64,000 bases of DNA from Takashimella koratensis (GCA_003116875.1 BCKT01000001.1:201763-265762); one strand, 5' to 3'. Positions 33,017-45,130 are shown, counted from the first letter of the stretch. Translations and numbers: made by a program. The notes: generated by a model from the letters alone, not told the origin.

Positions 33017-35679
33017 ATGTCCGACGACGACTTTATCCCACTGACCGACCCATCCCCGTCAACCTCTCGGCGCCACGGCCGTGAGTCGCAGGTTAACACG
33101 ACTGTCTTCGTCTCTTCTCTGCCGTACAACGCGACGACGACTGATTTGACGACTCACTTTTCGTTCATTGGACCGATTCGGCACGGGTTTGTTGCGACTG
33201 AGCGAGAGAGCGGCAAGTCCAAGGGTGTAGGATATGTCACGTATTCGTTGAAGGAGGATGCGGAGCGGGCGATTGCAGAGCTGGATGGTGGAGTGTTTGG
33301 GGAGGGGAGGAAGATTCGTGTCTCCTGGGCGGATAAGAAGGTGGGTCAAGTTTTACAAAGCTGACGATAGCCCGGACGAGACGAGCGAGTGGAGAAGCCA
33401 GTCAAGCCGAGACCAGAGACCAATACCGACCCCAATGCGATTCGCACGTTGGTTGTTTCTGGGTTGCCAGAGGTGACCAAGGCGGTGTTGTGGAAAAAAG
33501 TCCGCAAGGTGAATGGTGATATCGAGTTGTCGTTTACCGAGGGCGAGACAACAGGTGAGTCGAGTCGATGCCGCGCTGATTTTAGCCAACCTCGTTTTCC
33601 CGTCACACACGGACGCACTCCAGGCGATTCCCAAGCTGCACGGGCATATTTACAAGGGGGCGTTCCTCTCGTGTGTTCTCAAGAAGCGCTTTGAGAAGCT
33701 CGCAGATCCGAGCCACGCTGGCCGACTCATTATTCGTAACCTGGCTTGGGACGTGAGTGTTGGTCTGACCCGGCTGACTCCAGGCTACCGAGCAAGACCT
33801 GCGCGCGACGTTTTTACCATTCGGACCGATCCACTCGGTCAACTTGCCTACTCTCCCGTCGAAACTCCCGACCGAGCCGGGGAAGCCTGCACCGCCGCCC
33901 CGAGCACGTGGATTCGCGTTTGTCTGGTTCTTGTCGAGGAAGGACGCGGAGACGGCGATGGCGGCGGTGAATGGGAAGCCAATCTCCAAGGGCAAGGGCA
34001 AGGGGGATAGGCCGGTGGCTGTGGACTGGGCGTTGAGTAAGGACAAGTGGGAGGCGAGCAAGGGCGAGCAACGCGAGCCCGAGGGGGGCGAGGATGAGGG
34101 CAGCGAGGGCAGTAGCGAGGAGGAGGAGGAGAGCGAGGATGATGATAGCGAGGGCAGAAGTGATGAGGAGGAGAATACCGACGCCACCGACGCCACCGCC
34201 GAGACCCCCGTCAAACCACAACTCCCAACCACCGACGTCGGCAGCACCCTCTTCATCCGCAACGTCCCTTTCGAAGCCACCGAGCAGGATCTTGGCAATC
34301 TGTAAGCGCCCCGATGAACCCACTGACCCCAGATTCCGCTCATTCGGTCCCCTTCGCTACGCTCGTATCACCAAGGACAACGCAACTGGCCGATCCAGAG
34401 GCACCGGCTTTGTCTGCTTTTGGAAGACGGAACACGCCGACGAGGCGGTTGCCGAGGCCCAGCGCGTCATCACGGAGACCGGCGCCAATGCCCAGCCAGT
34501 GAGTCAATCCAAGTCCAAGCTAACCCCAGCTTGGCGGGAAGAACCCCTTTGCCCTCCCCTCTGTCCTCACGGCGGACCCTTCGTCCTCCCTCGCAAGTCG
34601 GCTCGTCCTTCACGGCCGAACCCTCTCCGTCTCCCACGCAGTCACCCGCGAGCAAGCGACCACCCTGAAAGAGGACGCCGACCGTGCAAGAGAGAAAGGC
34701 GACAAGCGCAATACTTATCTCATGCGTGAAGGAGGTGAGTCAAGAGACGAACCCGCTAACATTAGTCGTCTTCCCCAATTCCCCCGCAGCAGCACTGCTC
34801 CCCGCGGCCGAGGTTGAAAAGCGCCAGGCCGCGTTCAACGCACGACGAACCCTCCTTCGCTCCAACCCCTCCCTCTACATCTCCAAAACCCGTCTTTCCA
34901 TCCGCCAACTTCCCCTTTTCGTGACCGACCGCACGCTCAAGCGCCTCGCAATCCACGCGGTACGCGAGTTTGACGCCGAAGTCACAGCCGAGACCCGGGA
35001 ACCACTCTCCCGCGCGGAAGAGATCGACGACGTCGCAAAGGCGGACAAGCCGAAGCGTGGCGAGCGTCAAACTGCGGTGATCCAGAGCAAAGTCGTGCGA
35101 CAAAACGAAAAGATCGACCCGTTGACCAACCGCGGCCGAAGCAAGGGATACGGTTTCCTCGAGATGCGATCGCACAAGGACGCGCTCAAGGTGTTGCGAT
35201 GGGCAAACAACAACGCCGACGTGGGACCGCTCATGTGGACGTGGTGGAGCGAGGAGATGGTGGATTTGAAGAAGCGAGCGGAACAGGAGCTCGCGGGTAA
35301 GGAAGCCGACAGAGAGGAGCTCGAGTCGAGGGTGAAGAAGCTCGAGTCGAGGATCGCCGAGGGCGATGACCGGAGCGGCGGTGGGATGCGGGGAGGCAAG
35401 ACCCTGCTTATCGAGTTTAGTATTGAAAACGTCCAGGTAGGTCAAGGTTGAGACGGAGCTGACGAGTAGGTTATCAAGCGACGCGATGAGAGAGTTAGTG
35501 GGAAGCGGGCAGACGGTGCGAGATCGCAAGAGGACAAGCCATCGCGCAAGGATCGCAAGAGGAAGCACGAGCCCGAGTCCAAGCCCGAACCCGAACCCGA
35601 GGCCAAGGGCATCGAGAGGCTCGGGTCGCAACTGGGCGCGTTGATCGGGCGGAAGCGCAAGATCAGGCGGACCAAATGA
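33017..35679 (+). CDS. NOP4: Nop4/RBM28-type nucleolar RNA-binding protein
   Basis: Several exons with short introns encode about 800 aa. Four RRM domains are visible. RRM1 has TVFVSSLPYNAT and GVGYVTY, RRM2 starts at TLVVSGLP and continues with GRLIIRNLAWD, RRM3 has ARGFAFVWF, and RRM4 has TLFIRNVPFEATEQDL with GTGFVCF. An acidic Ser/Glu/Asp run lies between the middle RRMs. Near the C-terminus SIRQLPLFVTDRTLKRL and SKGYGFLEM form a further RRM-like unit, followed by a coiled coil and a basic tail (KHEPESKPEPEPEAKG). This layout is that of Nop4 (yeast) and RBM28 (animals), nucleolar proteins needed for 27S pre-rRNA processing and 60S ribosome assembly. The start ATG at 33017 is preceded by an A/C-rich leader. 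I did not resolve every intron edge. Confidence 0.85.
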
Positions 35680-35746
35680 TGAAATACTCTGTAGATCGCA
35701 TATCATGTACATGTTCTCTCTGTGTAAAATGTCTCTCGCGAGGATC

Positions 35747-36644
35747 TCAGCGAGTACTGGTCGTTGCAAACCCAGTAGCCCGACGCAAACCCGTGGACGA
35801 CCCTTCCCCACGATCATCGTCGAACCGATCGCGGTCGAATCGGTTTCGCGGGTGGAGTTGTTCGCGGCGTTGTTCAGCTGGTCTGGAGCGACCCGCGAGG
35901 TACGCCCCCGTCGCGCCGGCTGCGAGACCCGTCCAGAACCCGGGTCCCTGAGTCTCGTGCTTGGTGTAAGGCGGAGGTGCGCCGCTGCCCGGATTCCACC
36001 CTCCAGGACCCCCACCGCCCCCGCCACCCCCTCCACCCCCACCCGGCCAGAACCGGCTCACAGGCGGCGGCGTCAACCTCGGTGCAAAGCGCTGCACGAT
36101 TGACCTGACCAATGAGTATAGCAAAATCGCCGCGACGGCGATGTACAGCGCGTAGAACAGTTTCGATCCACTATCAGCCAAGCCACGACCCGGGTAAACC
36201 GGATCCTCGCCCCTCTCCAACCCCCGATTGATCTGAACCAAGTTATATTCAAGCCCGCACGACCCTGGAGTCAGCCCGGCCCCCTCAAAACTCACCTTGA
36301 AGCACGTTGTGGTCGCCTGCTCGACTCCACCCTTCACAGCTGACCTCAACCTGCCCAAACCTCATCCCGACGGGCAAATCCGCATCGCACTGAGGTCAGC
36401 CCGAACACACACCTACGCACCTTCCATTGGACCCCGCCAGACCCGTCGTCTCCGACATTGGTGCATTGCACGACTTCCGGCTGGTACCGCTTACACGCCG
36501 AGCCGAGGCACTTGAGTTGCGCTGGTGTCAGCGCCGTCGGTCACGCGACTTACGAATAGGTTGGGTTCGACGAGCTGCAGTCTTGCGGTCTCGTGAGAAC
36601 GTGAGCGTCTTGATCGCTTCGAGAGCGACTTTTTTGTGAGGCAT
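35747..36644 (-). CDS. SARAF-like regulator of store-operated calcium entry (TMEM66 family)
   Basis: Minus-strand exons joined by three introns of 31-32 nt give KTLTFSRDRKTAARRTQPI, then PQLKCLGSACKRYQPEVVQC, then FGQVEVSCEGW, then GSCGLEYNL. These match the lumenal Cys-containing domain of SARAF in order. A membrane segment follows (LFYALYIAVAAILLYSLV), then a cytosolic tail with a poly-Gly run, a Tyr/Pro patch and an Arg/Asp-rich end. Family members are ER membrane proteins that turn down calcium entry. The long uninterrupted frame across the poly-Gly region misreads the two upstream exons. The start given (36644) yields no signal peptide, so a further upstream exon is likely missing. Confidence 0.8.
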
Positions 36645-36929
36645 GATTAATGGTGCAGAGTGAGGAGGATACCTTGTTGTCGACGTGGAAGAGTGGACGG
36701 CCAAAGTGGAGGTCGCGTGGCGATGACGCAGAGTCCCTTTTGCGATCAAGTTTTACGTGCACCACTCGCCAGAGCCTTTGGGCAGTGCAAAACTACTCCT
36801 TTGTCGTGAGACATCCGCTTGAATCCTTTGAAGTCGGGTCAAAGGTGAGCAAATGACGCCGAGTGCCACCCGAATGTATTTGGAAGGCAAGTGATTGCAG
36901 AACTTCAGTGATAGTACACGCCGTCGCCA

Positions 36930-37472
36930 ATGCAAGAATCGTCCAAGCGACAAAAGGTCTATCAGGTGACCTCCGCACCTTCGATGGCCTTGACTCAAAC
37001 CTTTGCCGAGCAGTCAGTGAATACCTACACCCAAACCAGATATGAAGAATTCTCTGCAGGTTTGCAGTTGCAACGAAAGCGTCGCAGGGAAGACGAGGAC
37101 AAACACAACGAGCTCGAGGGCGGAGATCGTCCGGCGGTAGACGGGGACGACACCAAGACACACACGACAACAGAACACGACAATTACATCTTCGCAGAGG
37201 TCAGGCAGATGCGTAGGGAAAAGCAGAATCAAGAGGCTCAGCGGCGTGACAGATCAAGCACTCAAGGCTACATCCCAGATACCTACTTTGACTCGATGAC
37301 GCAGATGCAACAAACATCATGCGCCGACTCGATACTGGACATGAACTCGTTAGAGGAAGAGCTGTCGCGTCTGAGGACGACTGGGAGAAGAGGTGGAGGT
37401 GTTTATGGTTGGGGCCAAGACTTTACTACTGAGGACTTGGCTTCGGAACTGTTCTCAAATGGTGGCCACTAA
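36930..37472 (+). CDS. Unrecognised hydrophilic protein, 180 aa
   Basis: A single exon from ATG 36930 to TAA 37470-37472. It is highly charged: LQLQRKRRREDEDKHNE is a likely nuclear localisation signal with a coiled coil, followed by VRQMRREKQNQEAQRRDR. The C-terminal part has DMNSLEEELSRLRTTGRR and VYGWGQDFTTEDLASELF. No known domain. It diverges from the SARAF-like gene with about 285 bp between starts. The codon pattern looks coding, but homology is not recognised. Confidence 0.5.
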   Translation: MQESSKRQKVYQVTSAPSMALTQTFAEQSVNTYTQTRYEEFSAGLQLQRKRRREDEDKHNELEGGDRPAVDGDDTKTHTTTEHDNYIFAEVRQMRREKQNQEAQRRDRSSTQGYIPDTYFDSMTQMQQTSCADSILDMNSLEEELSRLRTTGRRGGGVYGWGQDFTTEDLASELFSNGGH

Positions 37473-37645
37473 TGGTTGCGAGACGATAAAGACTTGAGGT
37501 TCTCAGGTCGAGGCCGCATTTGTAGCACGTTCCTGGCCGACTATGGACCATACTTACATACCCGGCGGTGTTTCGGCTTTCCATAGGTGTTCGCCACTTT
37601 TGACGATTTCATCATTTCACTCCTTCAACCTCCTCATTACTCATC

Positions 37646-38737
37646 ATGGCACCCAACATCACCGAGATCACCTCGACATCGCGTGAGCCCCTCCCGCTTA
37701 TCTCACTTACATGCAGAGTACGACTCGATTGCACGCGGCCTCCCCCCGAGCCAGCTGCTCGTGATTGGTGAGTCCGAGTCTAACCTTGCTGACCCCAGAC
37801 TTCCACGCGGTAGGTACCGACCGTAACCCACCTAACCCAACAGACCTGGTGTGGGCCATGCCACGCTATCGCCCCAGTCTACGAGCAGCTGTCGAACAAA
37901 GTAAGTCCCGATCCACCCTCGCTGACCTCAGTTCACCCACGTCAAATTCGTCAAAGTCGACGTGGACAAGCAACCCCAACTCTCTCAGCGTTTCGGCATC
38001 CGAGCGATGCCAACGTTCAAGTTCATCAAGGCTAACCGGGAGATTGACGAGGTGAGCGTTTATTAAACTTGGCTGATTCAGATTCGCGGGGCGTCCCCTC
38101 CCCAGCTCAACGCGCTGGTCTCGAGGCACGCGGGACCGGTCCCCGCCGCCCCTGTTCCAACCCCCGCCCCCTCCGACTCCTCCCTGCTCCCTCTCGTCAC
38201 AGCTACCGGCCTCTCCTGCCTAAACGAGTCCAACTCCCACCCACTCTCCTCCATCGTCGGCCCCTCTGCTGGCCCCAAGGGCCGCAGCTACCTCGAATCC
38301 GATGTCGACCCGGAGCTCCTCATCTCCCTTCACGTAAGTCCCCACCCGACTCCGCTAACCCTAGTTCCGCGAAAGCGTCAAGATCAAATCCATCTCCATC
38401 TTCTCGGGAGTCTCCCCTCCCCAGGCACCCAAGACGATCCAGCTGTTCATCAACCAGCTATCAATCGACTTTAACGACGCCGAGTCGCTCACTCCGGCGC
38501 AAGAGATTGTCCTCTCCCCCGAGGACGTCAAGGGCGAGCGCGTCGAACTCAGGTTTGTTCGGTTCCAAAACGTTCGCAGTCTGCACATCCTCGTCAAGGA
38601 CAACCAGGAAGGGGACGAGACGACCCGGATTGACTCCCTCGACGTCTTTGGGACTGGTAAGTTATTGCTCTACTGCGCTGACCACAGGCGGCGATACGAT
38701 GGACCGAGGTGCCCTCCCGCGCAATGAAGAAGAGTAG
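37646..38737 (+). CDS. TXL1: Thioredoxin-like protein with PITH domain (TXNL1 type)
   Basis: At least six short exons. Residues 1-105 form a thioredoxin fold with active site WCGPCHAIAP, restored by the 34-nt intron that separates the codons for FHA and TWCGPC, and with the cis-Pro region GIRAMPTFKFIK. The second half is a PITH domain (GRSYLESDVDPELLISLHF, IKSISIFSG, IQLFINQLSIDFNDAES, VELRFVRFQNVRSLHILV). TXNL1 proteins are cytosolic, associate with the 26S proteasome (via the PITH domain) and reduce client disulfides. Length, about 290 aa, is typical. The first intron (37683-37716, 34 nt) splits a Gln codon. The stop lies 34 bp from the stop of the convergent neighbour. Confidence 0.9.
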
Positions 38738-38771
38738 TGTCATAGGAAATGAATATGGTTCTACCAAGGCC

Positions 38772-39469
38772 CTACCCCACGTCATCAGCCACCTCGAGAT
38801 CCTCTGCACGAGCGAGATGCTTGACATTCCCCCAGCTGCCAATGAACCCATGCCACTTGCCCCGCTGATACACAGCGTGCACCTTCATCACACTTGTATT
38901 GAGGCAATGCGCGCGGAGGTCGACCCCTTGCCCGACCTTGAACTTGCACCAGTCGACGAGGATGTTGAGCAACGCGCCAAGAAACGCGCCATGACTGACG
39001 ACGAGGATGGGCTCTTCGATTCCTCGGTCGGTGCGGTCTTGCAAAAACTCATCAAACCAGCGGTAGATGCGATTGTGCAGGTCTTTGCTGGATTCAGCAT
39101 CAGCAGGGACGGCCTCGCCACGGAGTCGACGTCGCCCTTGCATGCTTCCAAGGTGTCGCTCTTTGATCCCCGGGTGAACCTGAACCTCGAGTCCGGGATG
39201 AGAGGCCGCGACGATCTCAGCGGTCTGGCGTTAGGGGGTTCTGATGGTAACCTACTCTTCGTGCCCGTGAAAGGTCAGAAGACCACGCTTCGGTAAAAGG
39301 TTTGTTGGCCATTCGATCAGCGAGGCGGTGAGCTTCTTGAATGCCCTGGGCGTTGAGTTGGGTATCGAGAGTGCCCTGGATGATCCCCTGGGCGTTGCTG
39401 AGGTCAGTACGACTCGCGAGGCTAGACTAACGCATCGGTCTGCCCGTGGCGGCAAAAGTAGATGATCAT
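38772..39469 (-). CDS. Histidine phosphatase (phosphoglycerate mutase-like) family protein
   Basis: Three exons on the minus strand. The first encodes the catalytic RHG motif (IYFCRHGQTDA). A 34-nt intron separates it from NAQGIIQGTLDTQLN and the second-half motif SSDLSRAR. After a 31-nt intron come ERHLGSMQG and EEPILVVSHGAFLGALL, whose His is the second active-site His. Length is about 210 aa. The N-terminus at 39469 puts the RHG motif at residue 7, as usual. Members include phosphoglycerate mutases, fructose-2,6-bisphosphatase-like enzymes and broad phosphatases. The exact substrate cannot be read from the sequence. It is head to head with adenosine kinase (307 bp between starts). Confidence 0.85.
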
Positions 39470-39776
39470 GGTGTTTGAGCGCGGCGTGGGGAGTGCGTCC
39501 TCGGGGTCGAGGATGATGTTGAAGAGGTGTCACCGGGGGATCATGAGGCTGGAGGGGAGGGAGGAGGGGAGGGGGGGAGGGGGGTTGGACATTGATCAAA
39601 GGTAGAGGTGCAGGGTGGAGGTTAAAGGAGGGTAGTACAGCACCCCGTTATCACCCACCCAAATACACGTCATTATCTTTTCGTAATCTCCTTTGCTTCG
39701 CCTTTCGTTGACCGAAACGTGGACCTTGACATCTTCATTCTCACACCAACCAACCCACCACCCCACCACCACCAAC

Positions 39777-41029
39777 ATGAGCTCCGAGACCCCCCTCGTC
39801 GTCTGCATCGGCAACCCGCTCGTAAGTGCTCCCCCCACTCCCCGTGCTCCCCCACTCCCCGTGCTCCCCCACTCCCCTCGCACAATCTCACACCCCCTTA
39901 GCTCGACATCCAGGTCAGCCCCGCCGACGGACCCAAGTACCTCGAAAAGTACGACCTCAAGGCCAACGACGCCATCCTCGCCGAGGAGAAGCACATGCCA
40001 ATGTAAGTCATCCCGTTGACATCCCTGACCCCAGCTACGACGACGTTGTCGCCAACTGCCAAGTCACCTACGTCGCTGGCGGTGCCGCTCAGAACGCTGC
40101 CCGCGGTGCTTCGGTAAGTCTCCAGTCCCTTCCCCGCTCACCGCAGTACGTCCTCCCCGCCAAGACCGTCGCATACATCGGGTCTGTCGGCGATGACGAC
40201 CTCGCCGAAACCCTCCGCAAGGTCAACGAGACCGAGGGCGTCATCTCCGCCTACCAAGTCCAGCCCGCCCCCGCTCGCACTGGCGCCTGCGCCGTCATCC
40301 TCTCGGGCCACCACCGATCCCTCTGCACCACTCTCCGTGCCGCTGAAATGTTCACCCCGTCTCACCTCGCCACCCCCGAGGTCGCCAACATCCTCTCCGG
40401 CGCCAAGTACTTTTACATTGGTGGGTTCTTCCTGACCCACGGAATCGAGTCCGCTCTCGAGGTCGCCAAGGCTGCTTCCAGCCGTGGTCGCACCGTCGTC
40501 CTCAACCTCTCCGCGCCCTTCATCGCCCAATTCTTCAAGGTCCAGCTCGAGGAGCTTCTCCCGCACGTCGACATTCTCATCGGCAACGAGTCTGAAGCTG
40601 CCGCCTACGCCGAGGCCGCTGGCATGGGAGTGAGTACAGGTCAAACACCGCTGACATCAGGACGCACCCCTTGGCCAAGTCGCGACCGCGCTCGCTGCCT
40701 TCCCCAAGTCCAACGCGTCCCGCCCGCGCCTCGTCATCATCACCCAGGGCCCCGAATCGACCCTCGTCGCCTCATCCTCGCCCTCGGCCTCGCCCGCCAA
40801 CCTCGGCCCGGAAGACGCCAACCCCAAGACCTACCCTGTCCCCAAGCTCGCCGATGACGCGATCGTCGACACCAACGGTGCCGGTGACATGTTTGCTGGT
40901 GGGTTCCTCGGTGCGCTTGCGCTCGGTAAGACCCTCGATGAATGTATCGAGATCGGTCACAAGCTCGGCCAGATGTGCGTCGGTCAGATCGGACCCAAGC
41001 TCGCCTTCCCCAAGGTCACCGTTGTCTAA
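39777..41029 (+). CDS. ADO1: Adenosine kinase
   Basis: PfkB-family kinase of about 345 aa over five exons. The N-terminal segment LVVCIGNPLLDI and the GG signature YVAGGAAQNAARGA are present, as are GDDDLAETLRK, KYFYIGGFFLTHGIESAL and ILIGNESEAAAYAE. The C-terminal catalytic signature DTNGAGDMFAGGFLGAL carries the general base Asp. It phosphorylates adenosine to AMP with ATP, removing adenosine made by S-adenosylhomocysteine hydrolase and so supporting methylation. Introns are 30-50 nt. The start ATG follows an ACCAAC context and gives the usual fungal N-terminus. Confidence 0.93.
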
Positions 41030-41108
41030 GTCTTTACCCGGCTTCAACGCTATACCCCGCCAATAGATACCATAATGTGTTTAGACTATGCATCATTCTC
41101 AACAGTGA

Positions 41109-42843
41109 CTAGTACGGGCGAGCTCGCTGCGAGCCTTGAGTTGAGTAGCGTTGTGGACCGGAACCATTCCCGGGGGTGGCAGAGCCAGAGTTGGTCCCAG
41201 ACGAACCCTGGGCCATGGGCTGAGCCATCCCAGAGGGGCCGTTACTTCGCATCGCCGCGGGTCCCCTCGGTGCATTCGGTGCAGGTCGTGCGGGCATCTG
41301 TCGTCAGCTCGCCCAAATCTCCACTCACCCTCATCATACTGCCCATGTTGTTCATTCCCATGTTCATCCCGCCCATGCCCATACCCATGTTCATCATCCC
41401 TGCAATCAGCTTAATCGTAAAAACAACTCACCCATATTCCCCATACCCATGTTCATCCCGCCCATGCCCATACCCATCCCTCGGTTCATCATCCCTGCCA
41501 TGCTTGGGTTGATCGCCGGTGCGTTCATTCCCATATCTACTATCAGCCCGTTCCTTCACCGACTCACTCTTCATCATATTCTGATACATCATCGCCATCG
41601 CGTTCGGGTCGAAACCACCCATCATCCCCATATTCGGGCCCTTCATCATGTTCTGGTACATCATCGCCATGGCGTTGGGGTCGAATGAACCGTTGCCTGC
41701 GCTGTTTGTAGCCATCTGACCGCTAGGCCCTGCGTTGAATCCGCCCATGCCACCGCCCGTTCGCATGGCACCGCCCGGTGCTGTAAAGGTCTTCACCTGT
41801 GTACCTGCACCTCGTGGCTGCGCCTTTTTGATCTCGATCTGGGTGTCTTAGCGTACACTCCAGAGATGACCCCGCCGTGAGCGGAATGACCCCCGCTCGC
41901 GCCGTTCGCTTCGCTCACGGCGCTCGCGCGCACTCACCTGCTTCCCCTCCAGCTCGACCCCGCTATTCGCCATCGCATTATCCACCCCCTGCTCATCTGC
42001 AAACGTCGCAAACGCAAACCCCTTTGACCGGCCATTCGCTCGATCAAACATGACCGTCGCATCCATGACCTTGCCGTACTGTCCGAGAAACTCCTTGAGC
42101 GATTCAGAGGTGACCGAGGGCGCGAGGCCACCGACAAAGACTTTGGCGGTACGTTCATGCTCAGCCCGAGGGATGGCGCGTTTCGGGTCAATCTGATATC
42201 AGAACTCGCTTTGCTCGCACTTACCATCTTCCCATCCAGCTGGTGATCCTTGTCCATGACACGCTGGACCGAGGCCGGGTCGGTAAAAGTAAGGAAGGCA
42301 AAACCTCGCGATCGACCCGTAGCGTCCCGCATGATTGTACACGCGTCAATCTCCCCAAACTGGCTAAAATATGCACGAAGGCCATCTGTCGTTAGCACCA
42401 ACTCCATCCTATACGAACCATCCGTGGTCTCCCAGTTCAAACCGCCGACAAACATCTTGCTGTTAGTATAGTCGAAGTCGAGACGGGTACATGAGATGGT
42501 AACGACGGTATCGGTATAACGAGTATTGAAGGTTATCAGTATAGTGCCAAGCTATGAGGAAGACTACTAACCCCTCGTCAGGCATATCACTTGGTCGAAT
42601 ACGGTCTACAAGCCCTTGATCACCGGCCCCTGCCTCTCCACTGAACCCGGCCATTGGGATAGGAGGAAGCGCTGCGCCCCCACCTGGTGCTGCGGCGGCG
42701 GCACTTGGCCCCGCTGCATTTGCGGCAACAGGCTGCTGCTGCTCGTTGTCCGGGTCCACCAGCTCCTCGTCCAGCTGCGTCGCGTCGAGGTCTTCGAGGT
42801 CAAGGTCGAGGTCGCCGTAGAGGTCGTGGTCAAGGTCGGACAT
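41109..42843 (-). CDS. HRP1: Hrp1-like hnRNP, cleavage factor IB subunit, two RRMs
   Basis: The N-terminus is acidic and Gln/Ala-rich. RRM1 begins with KMFVGGLNWETTD and has RSRGFAFLTF. The linker DPKRAIPR and RRM2 (AKVFVGGLAPSVTSESL, RSKGFAFATF) follow, then IEIKKAQPR. This arrangement is specific to the Hrp1/Musashi/DAZAP group. The C-terminal tail is built of Met/Gly/Asn repeats, including two copies of DPNAMAMMYQNMMK, followed by MGMGMGGMNMG runs. Yeast Hrp1 binds the UA-rich polyadenylation enhancement element and shuttles mRNA. Two introns of about 100 nt are much longer than the local norm. The one at about 41837-41938 contains GAGCG/CGCTC inverted repeats. The gene shares a 164-bp promoter with the amidohydrolase. 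Confidence 0.9.
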
Positions 42844-43007
42844 GGTGGATGAGGTGAAGAGAAGACTGGAGAGACTCCGAGCTGCAGACAAGGGCGGCGA
42901 AAATCCGGATGTGGCACTGTGGCAGTGTGGCACCACCGTGGGAAAGCAGCACGCAGCACGATCCACTCGTCCATCTACACCTCTCAACATCTCTCTACCT
43001 CATCCCG

Positions 43008-45130
43008 ATGCCAACCCCAGCGCATGCCGGCCTACGCGCCAACCGCTCGCTCCACCTCCCACTGACCATCCTCATCCTCGCCGTCCTCGTTCTATACGCT
43101 CGTCGCAAACCCTCCCCTACATCATTCAACGCCCTCCGCCCGCTTCCAGAAACCTACGCAATCTGCACCGAGGGGAAACACGTCTATACCGTTCCCTCGG
43201 AAGGGATAGGCGAGACGGAATGCGTAGTGGTCAAAGGAAACAGAGTGGTAGATACTGGTAGCCTTGGAAAGTTACAGCGTCGGAAAGATCAGTTACTCCA
43301 CATCATCCACCTGCCTAAAGGCTACTCGGTGACTCCCGGGCTCACTGATTCCCATGCCCACCCTCTCGAATACGGCCACTCCCGCGCGCTCCAACTCCAG
43401 GGCTGCTCATCTGTCGCCGAGATTGTCCACCGCGTCGAGGCCTATGTCGACCTCGCCAAGCCCGCACCAGGCACCTGGATCGAGGGTATGGGATGGGACC
43501 AAAACCTCTGGGAAGGCAAAGACTTTCCATCAGCTGTGAGTATCTACCCGTACTCGCTTACCTCAGGCCGACCTGGATACTCCCAAACTTCGGGGCATTC
43601 CAATATCCCTGAAACGAATCGACGTCCATGCCGACTGGGTGTCACCGGCTATCCTCGCTCTCCTCCCTTCGCTCCCTACCACCGTTGAGGGCGGCGAGAT
43701 TGTGCGTGACGCCAAAGGCCGACCTACCGGGGTGTTCATTGATAACGCAATCGACCTGATAGATGCCATCCGCCCGGCATGGACCGACGCCCAGCGCCAG
43801 AGTTACCTCGATATCATGGCAAGAGACGCGGTCAGTAAAGGCCTAGTAGGGGTACACGATGCTGGAGTCTTGCCCGCAGACATGGCGTTCTTTGAGCGGC
43901 TCGGAGAAGATGGAAAACTTCCGGTTAGTTTGGGTAGGATGAAGCTGATTACAGATGCGATTCTATACGATGCTGCTGTGTCCAGACAGGCGGGTATTCT
44001 GCGGTAACCGAGCAAAGGTCGAGTCGAGTGGTAGGTCACGTCATCCAGCATCCCTGACGAGCAGACTCCCGGTTCCGACTCCAATCTGTCAAGCTTTTCG
44101 GCGACGGGGCGCTCGGATCACGAGGGGCCGCGTTGATCGATGACTATTCGGACAAGCCAGGGTGGAAGGGTTTCATGCTTGCCCCTGAAGAGACTTGGGC
44201 GCCGCTCGTCAAGGAGTACTACGATTCGGTGGGTCAAAATCTGAATGAAACTGATTCCAGGGATGGCAAGTTGTAGGTCGCTCGCTCTAATAAACCCTTG
44301 CCTGTGCCAAGCTGAATGGTCAGAACGTCCACTGTATCGGGGACCGCGCAAACCATGTCGTTCTCGATGCAATGGAAGCAGCTATCGGGAAAGACCTAGA
44401 TCAAGGCCGTCAACGAAGACTTCGGATTGAACATGCCCAGATATTCACACCGGAAGATATCGAACGCGCCGCGAGGCTGGGAGGTGAGTGTACTCCGAGA
44501 ACCTTGGATGCTGACTGTTAGTGATCGGAAGTTATCAGCCGACTCATGCGACGAGCGATGTAAGTTTGCTGCACATCTAGGTAGCTGACCTACAGATGTG
44601 GTACGCTGAAGACCGACTCGGACCTGACCGGATCCAAGGTGCTTACGCCTGGCGAACGTACCTATCGTGAGTTGACGCAATCTCTCATCGATGACATACT
44701 TACTCATTCCGCAGCAATGGAGGCCGCATCACCCTCGGCTCCGACTTCCCCGTCGAATCGATCGACCCACTCAAGGGATTCTACGCCGCCGTCACCCGAC
44801 GAGCAGAGGACGGATCGTCCCCACATGGGAAAGGGGGTTGGTACCCAGCACAAAAGCTGAGCCGGGTCGAAGCCTTGCGAGGGTTCACTTTCGATCGTGA
44901 GTGGTGTCGAATTGATACTTCACCACGCTGACTCAACGCCTCGCTTAGCCGCCTTTGCATCATTCTCCAACGACACCGGCTCACTCACCCCAGGTATGCG
45001 ATTCGACGCCGTTATCTGGGACGACGATCTAATGAATGTTGACCCCGACGATATGCTCGATGTCCGCGTCGTCGCAACTATCATCGATGGTGAGATTGTA
45101 TTTGGTCAACTCGGCGGGAAGAACCCTTGA
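43008..45130 (+). CDS. Membrane-anchored amidohydrolase family 3 (YtcJ-like)
   Basis: Several short exons, about 580 aa. ATG 43008 is followed by a hydrophobic anchor (LPLTILILAVLVLYARR, residues 17-33), so the enzyme is probably a type II membrane or secretory-pathway protein. The metal-binding motif GLTDSHAHPLEYG gives the first two His ligands. Later come KGLVGVHDAG, VHCIGDRANHVVLDAME and RIEHAQIF (further ligands) and ITLGSDFPVESIDP (catalytic Asp). Family members hydrolyse amide-like or N-substituted formamide bonds; the substrate is unknown here. The end FDAVIWDDD and IIDGEIVFG is the usual composite-domain strand pair. An upstream in-frame start at 42909 exists but lies inside the promoter shared with HRP1. 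Confidence 0.85.

Noticed and set aside
34762..36042. 426-codon frame on the minus strand
   Set aside because: It is antisense to NOP4 and the SARAF-like gene. Those genes have recognised domains and consistent introns; this frame has neither.
35747..36358. The long minus-strand frame beginning MGRLRSAVKGG read as the SARAF N-terminus
   Set aside because: Removing the two 31-nt introns gives FGQVEVSCEGW and GSCGLEYNL, which match the family. The open frame reads through introns.
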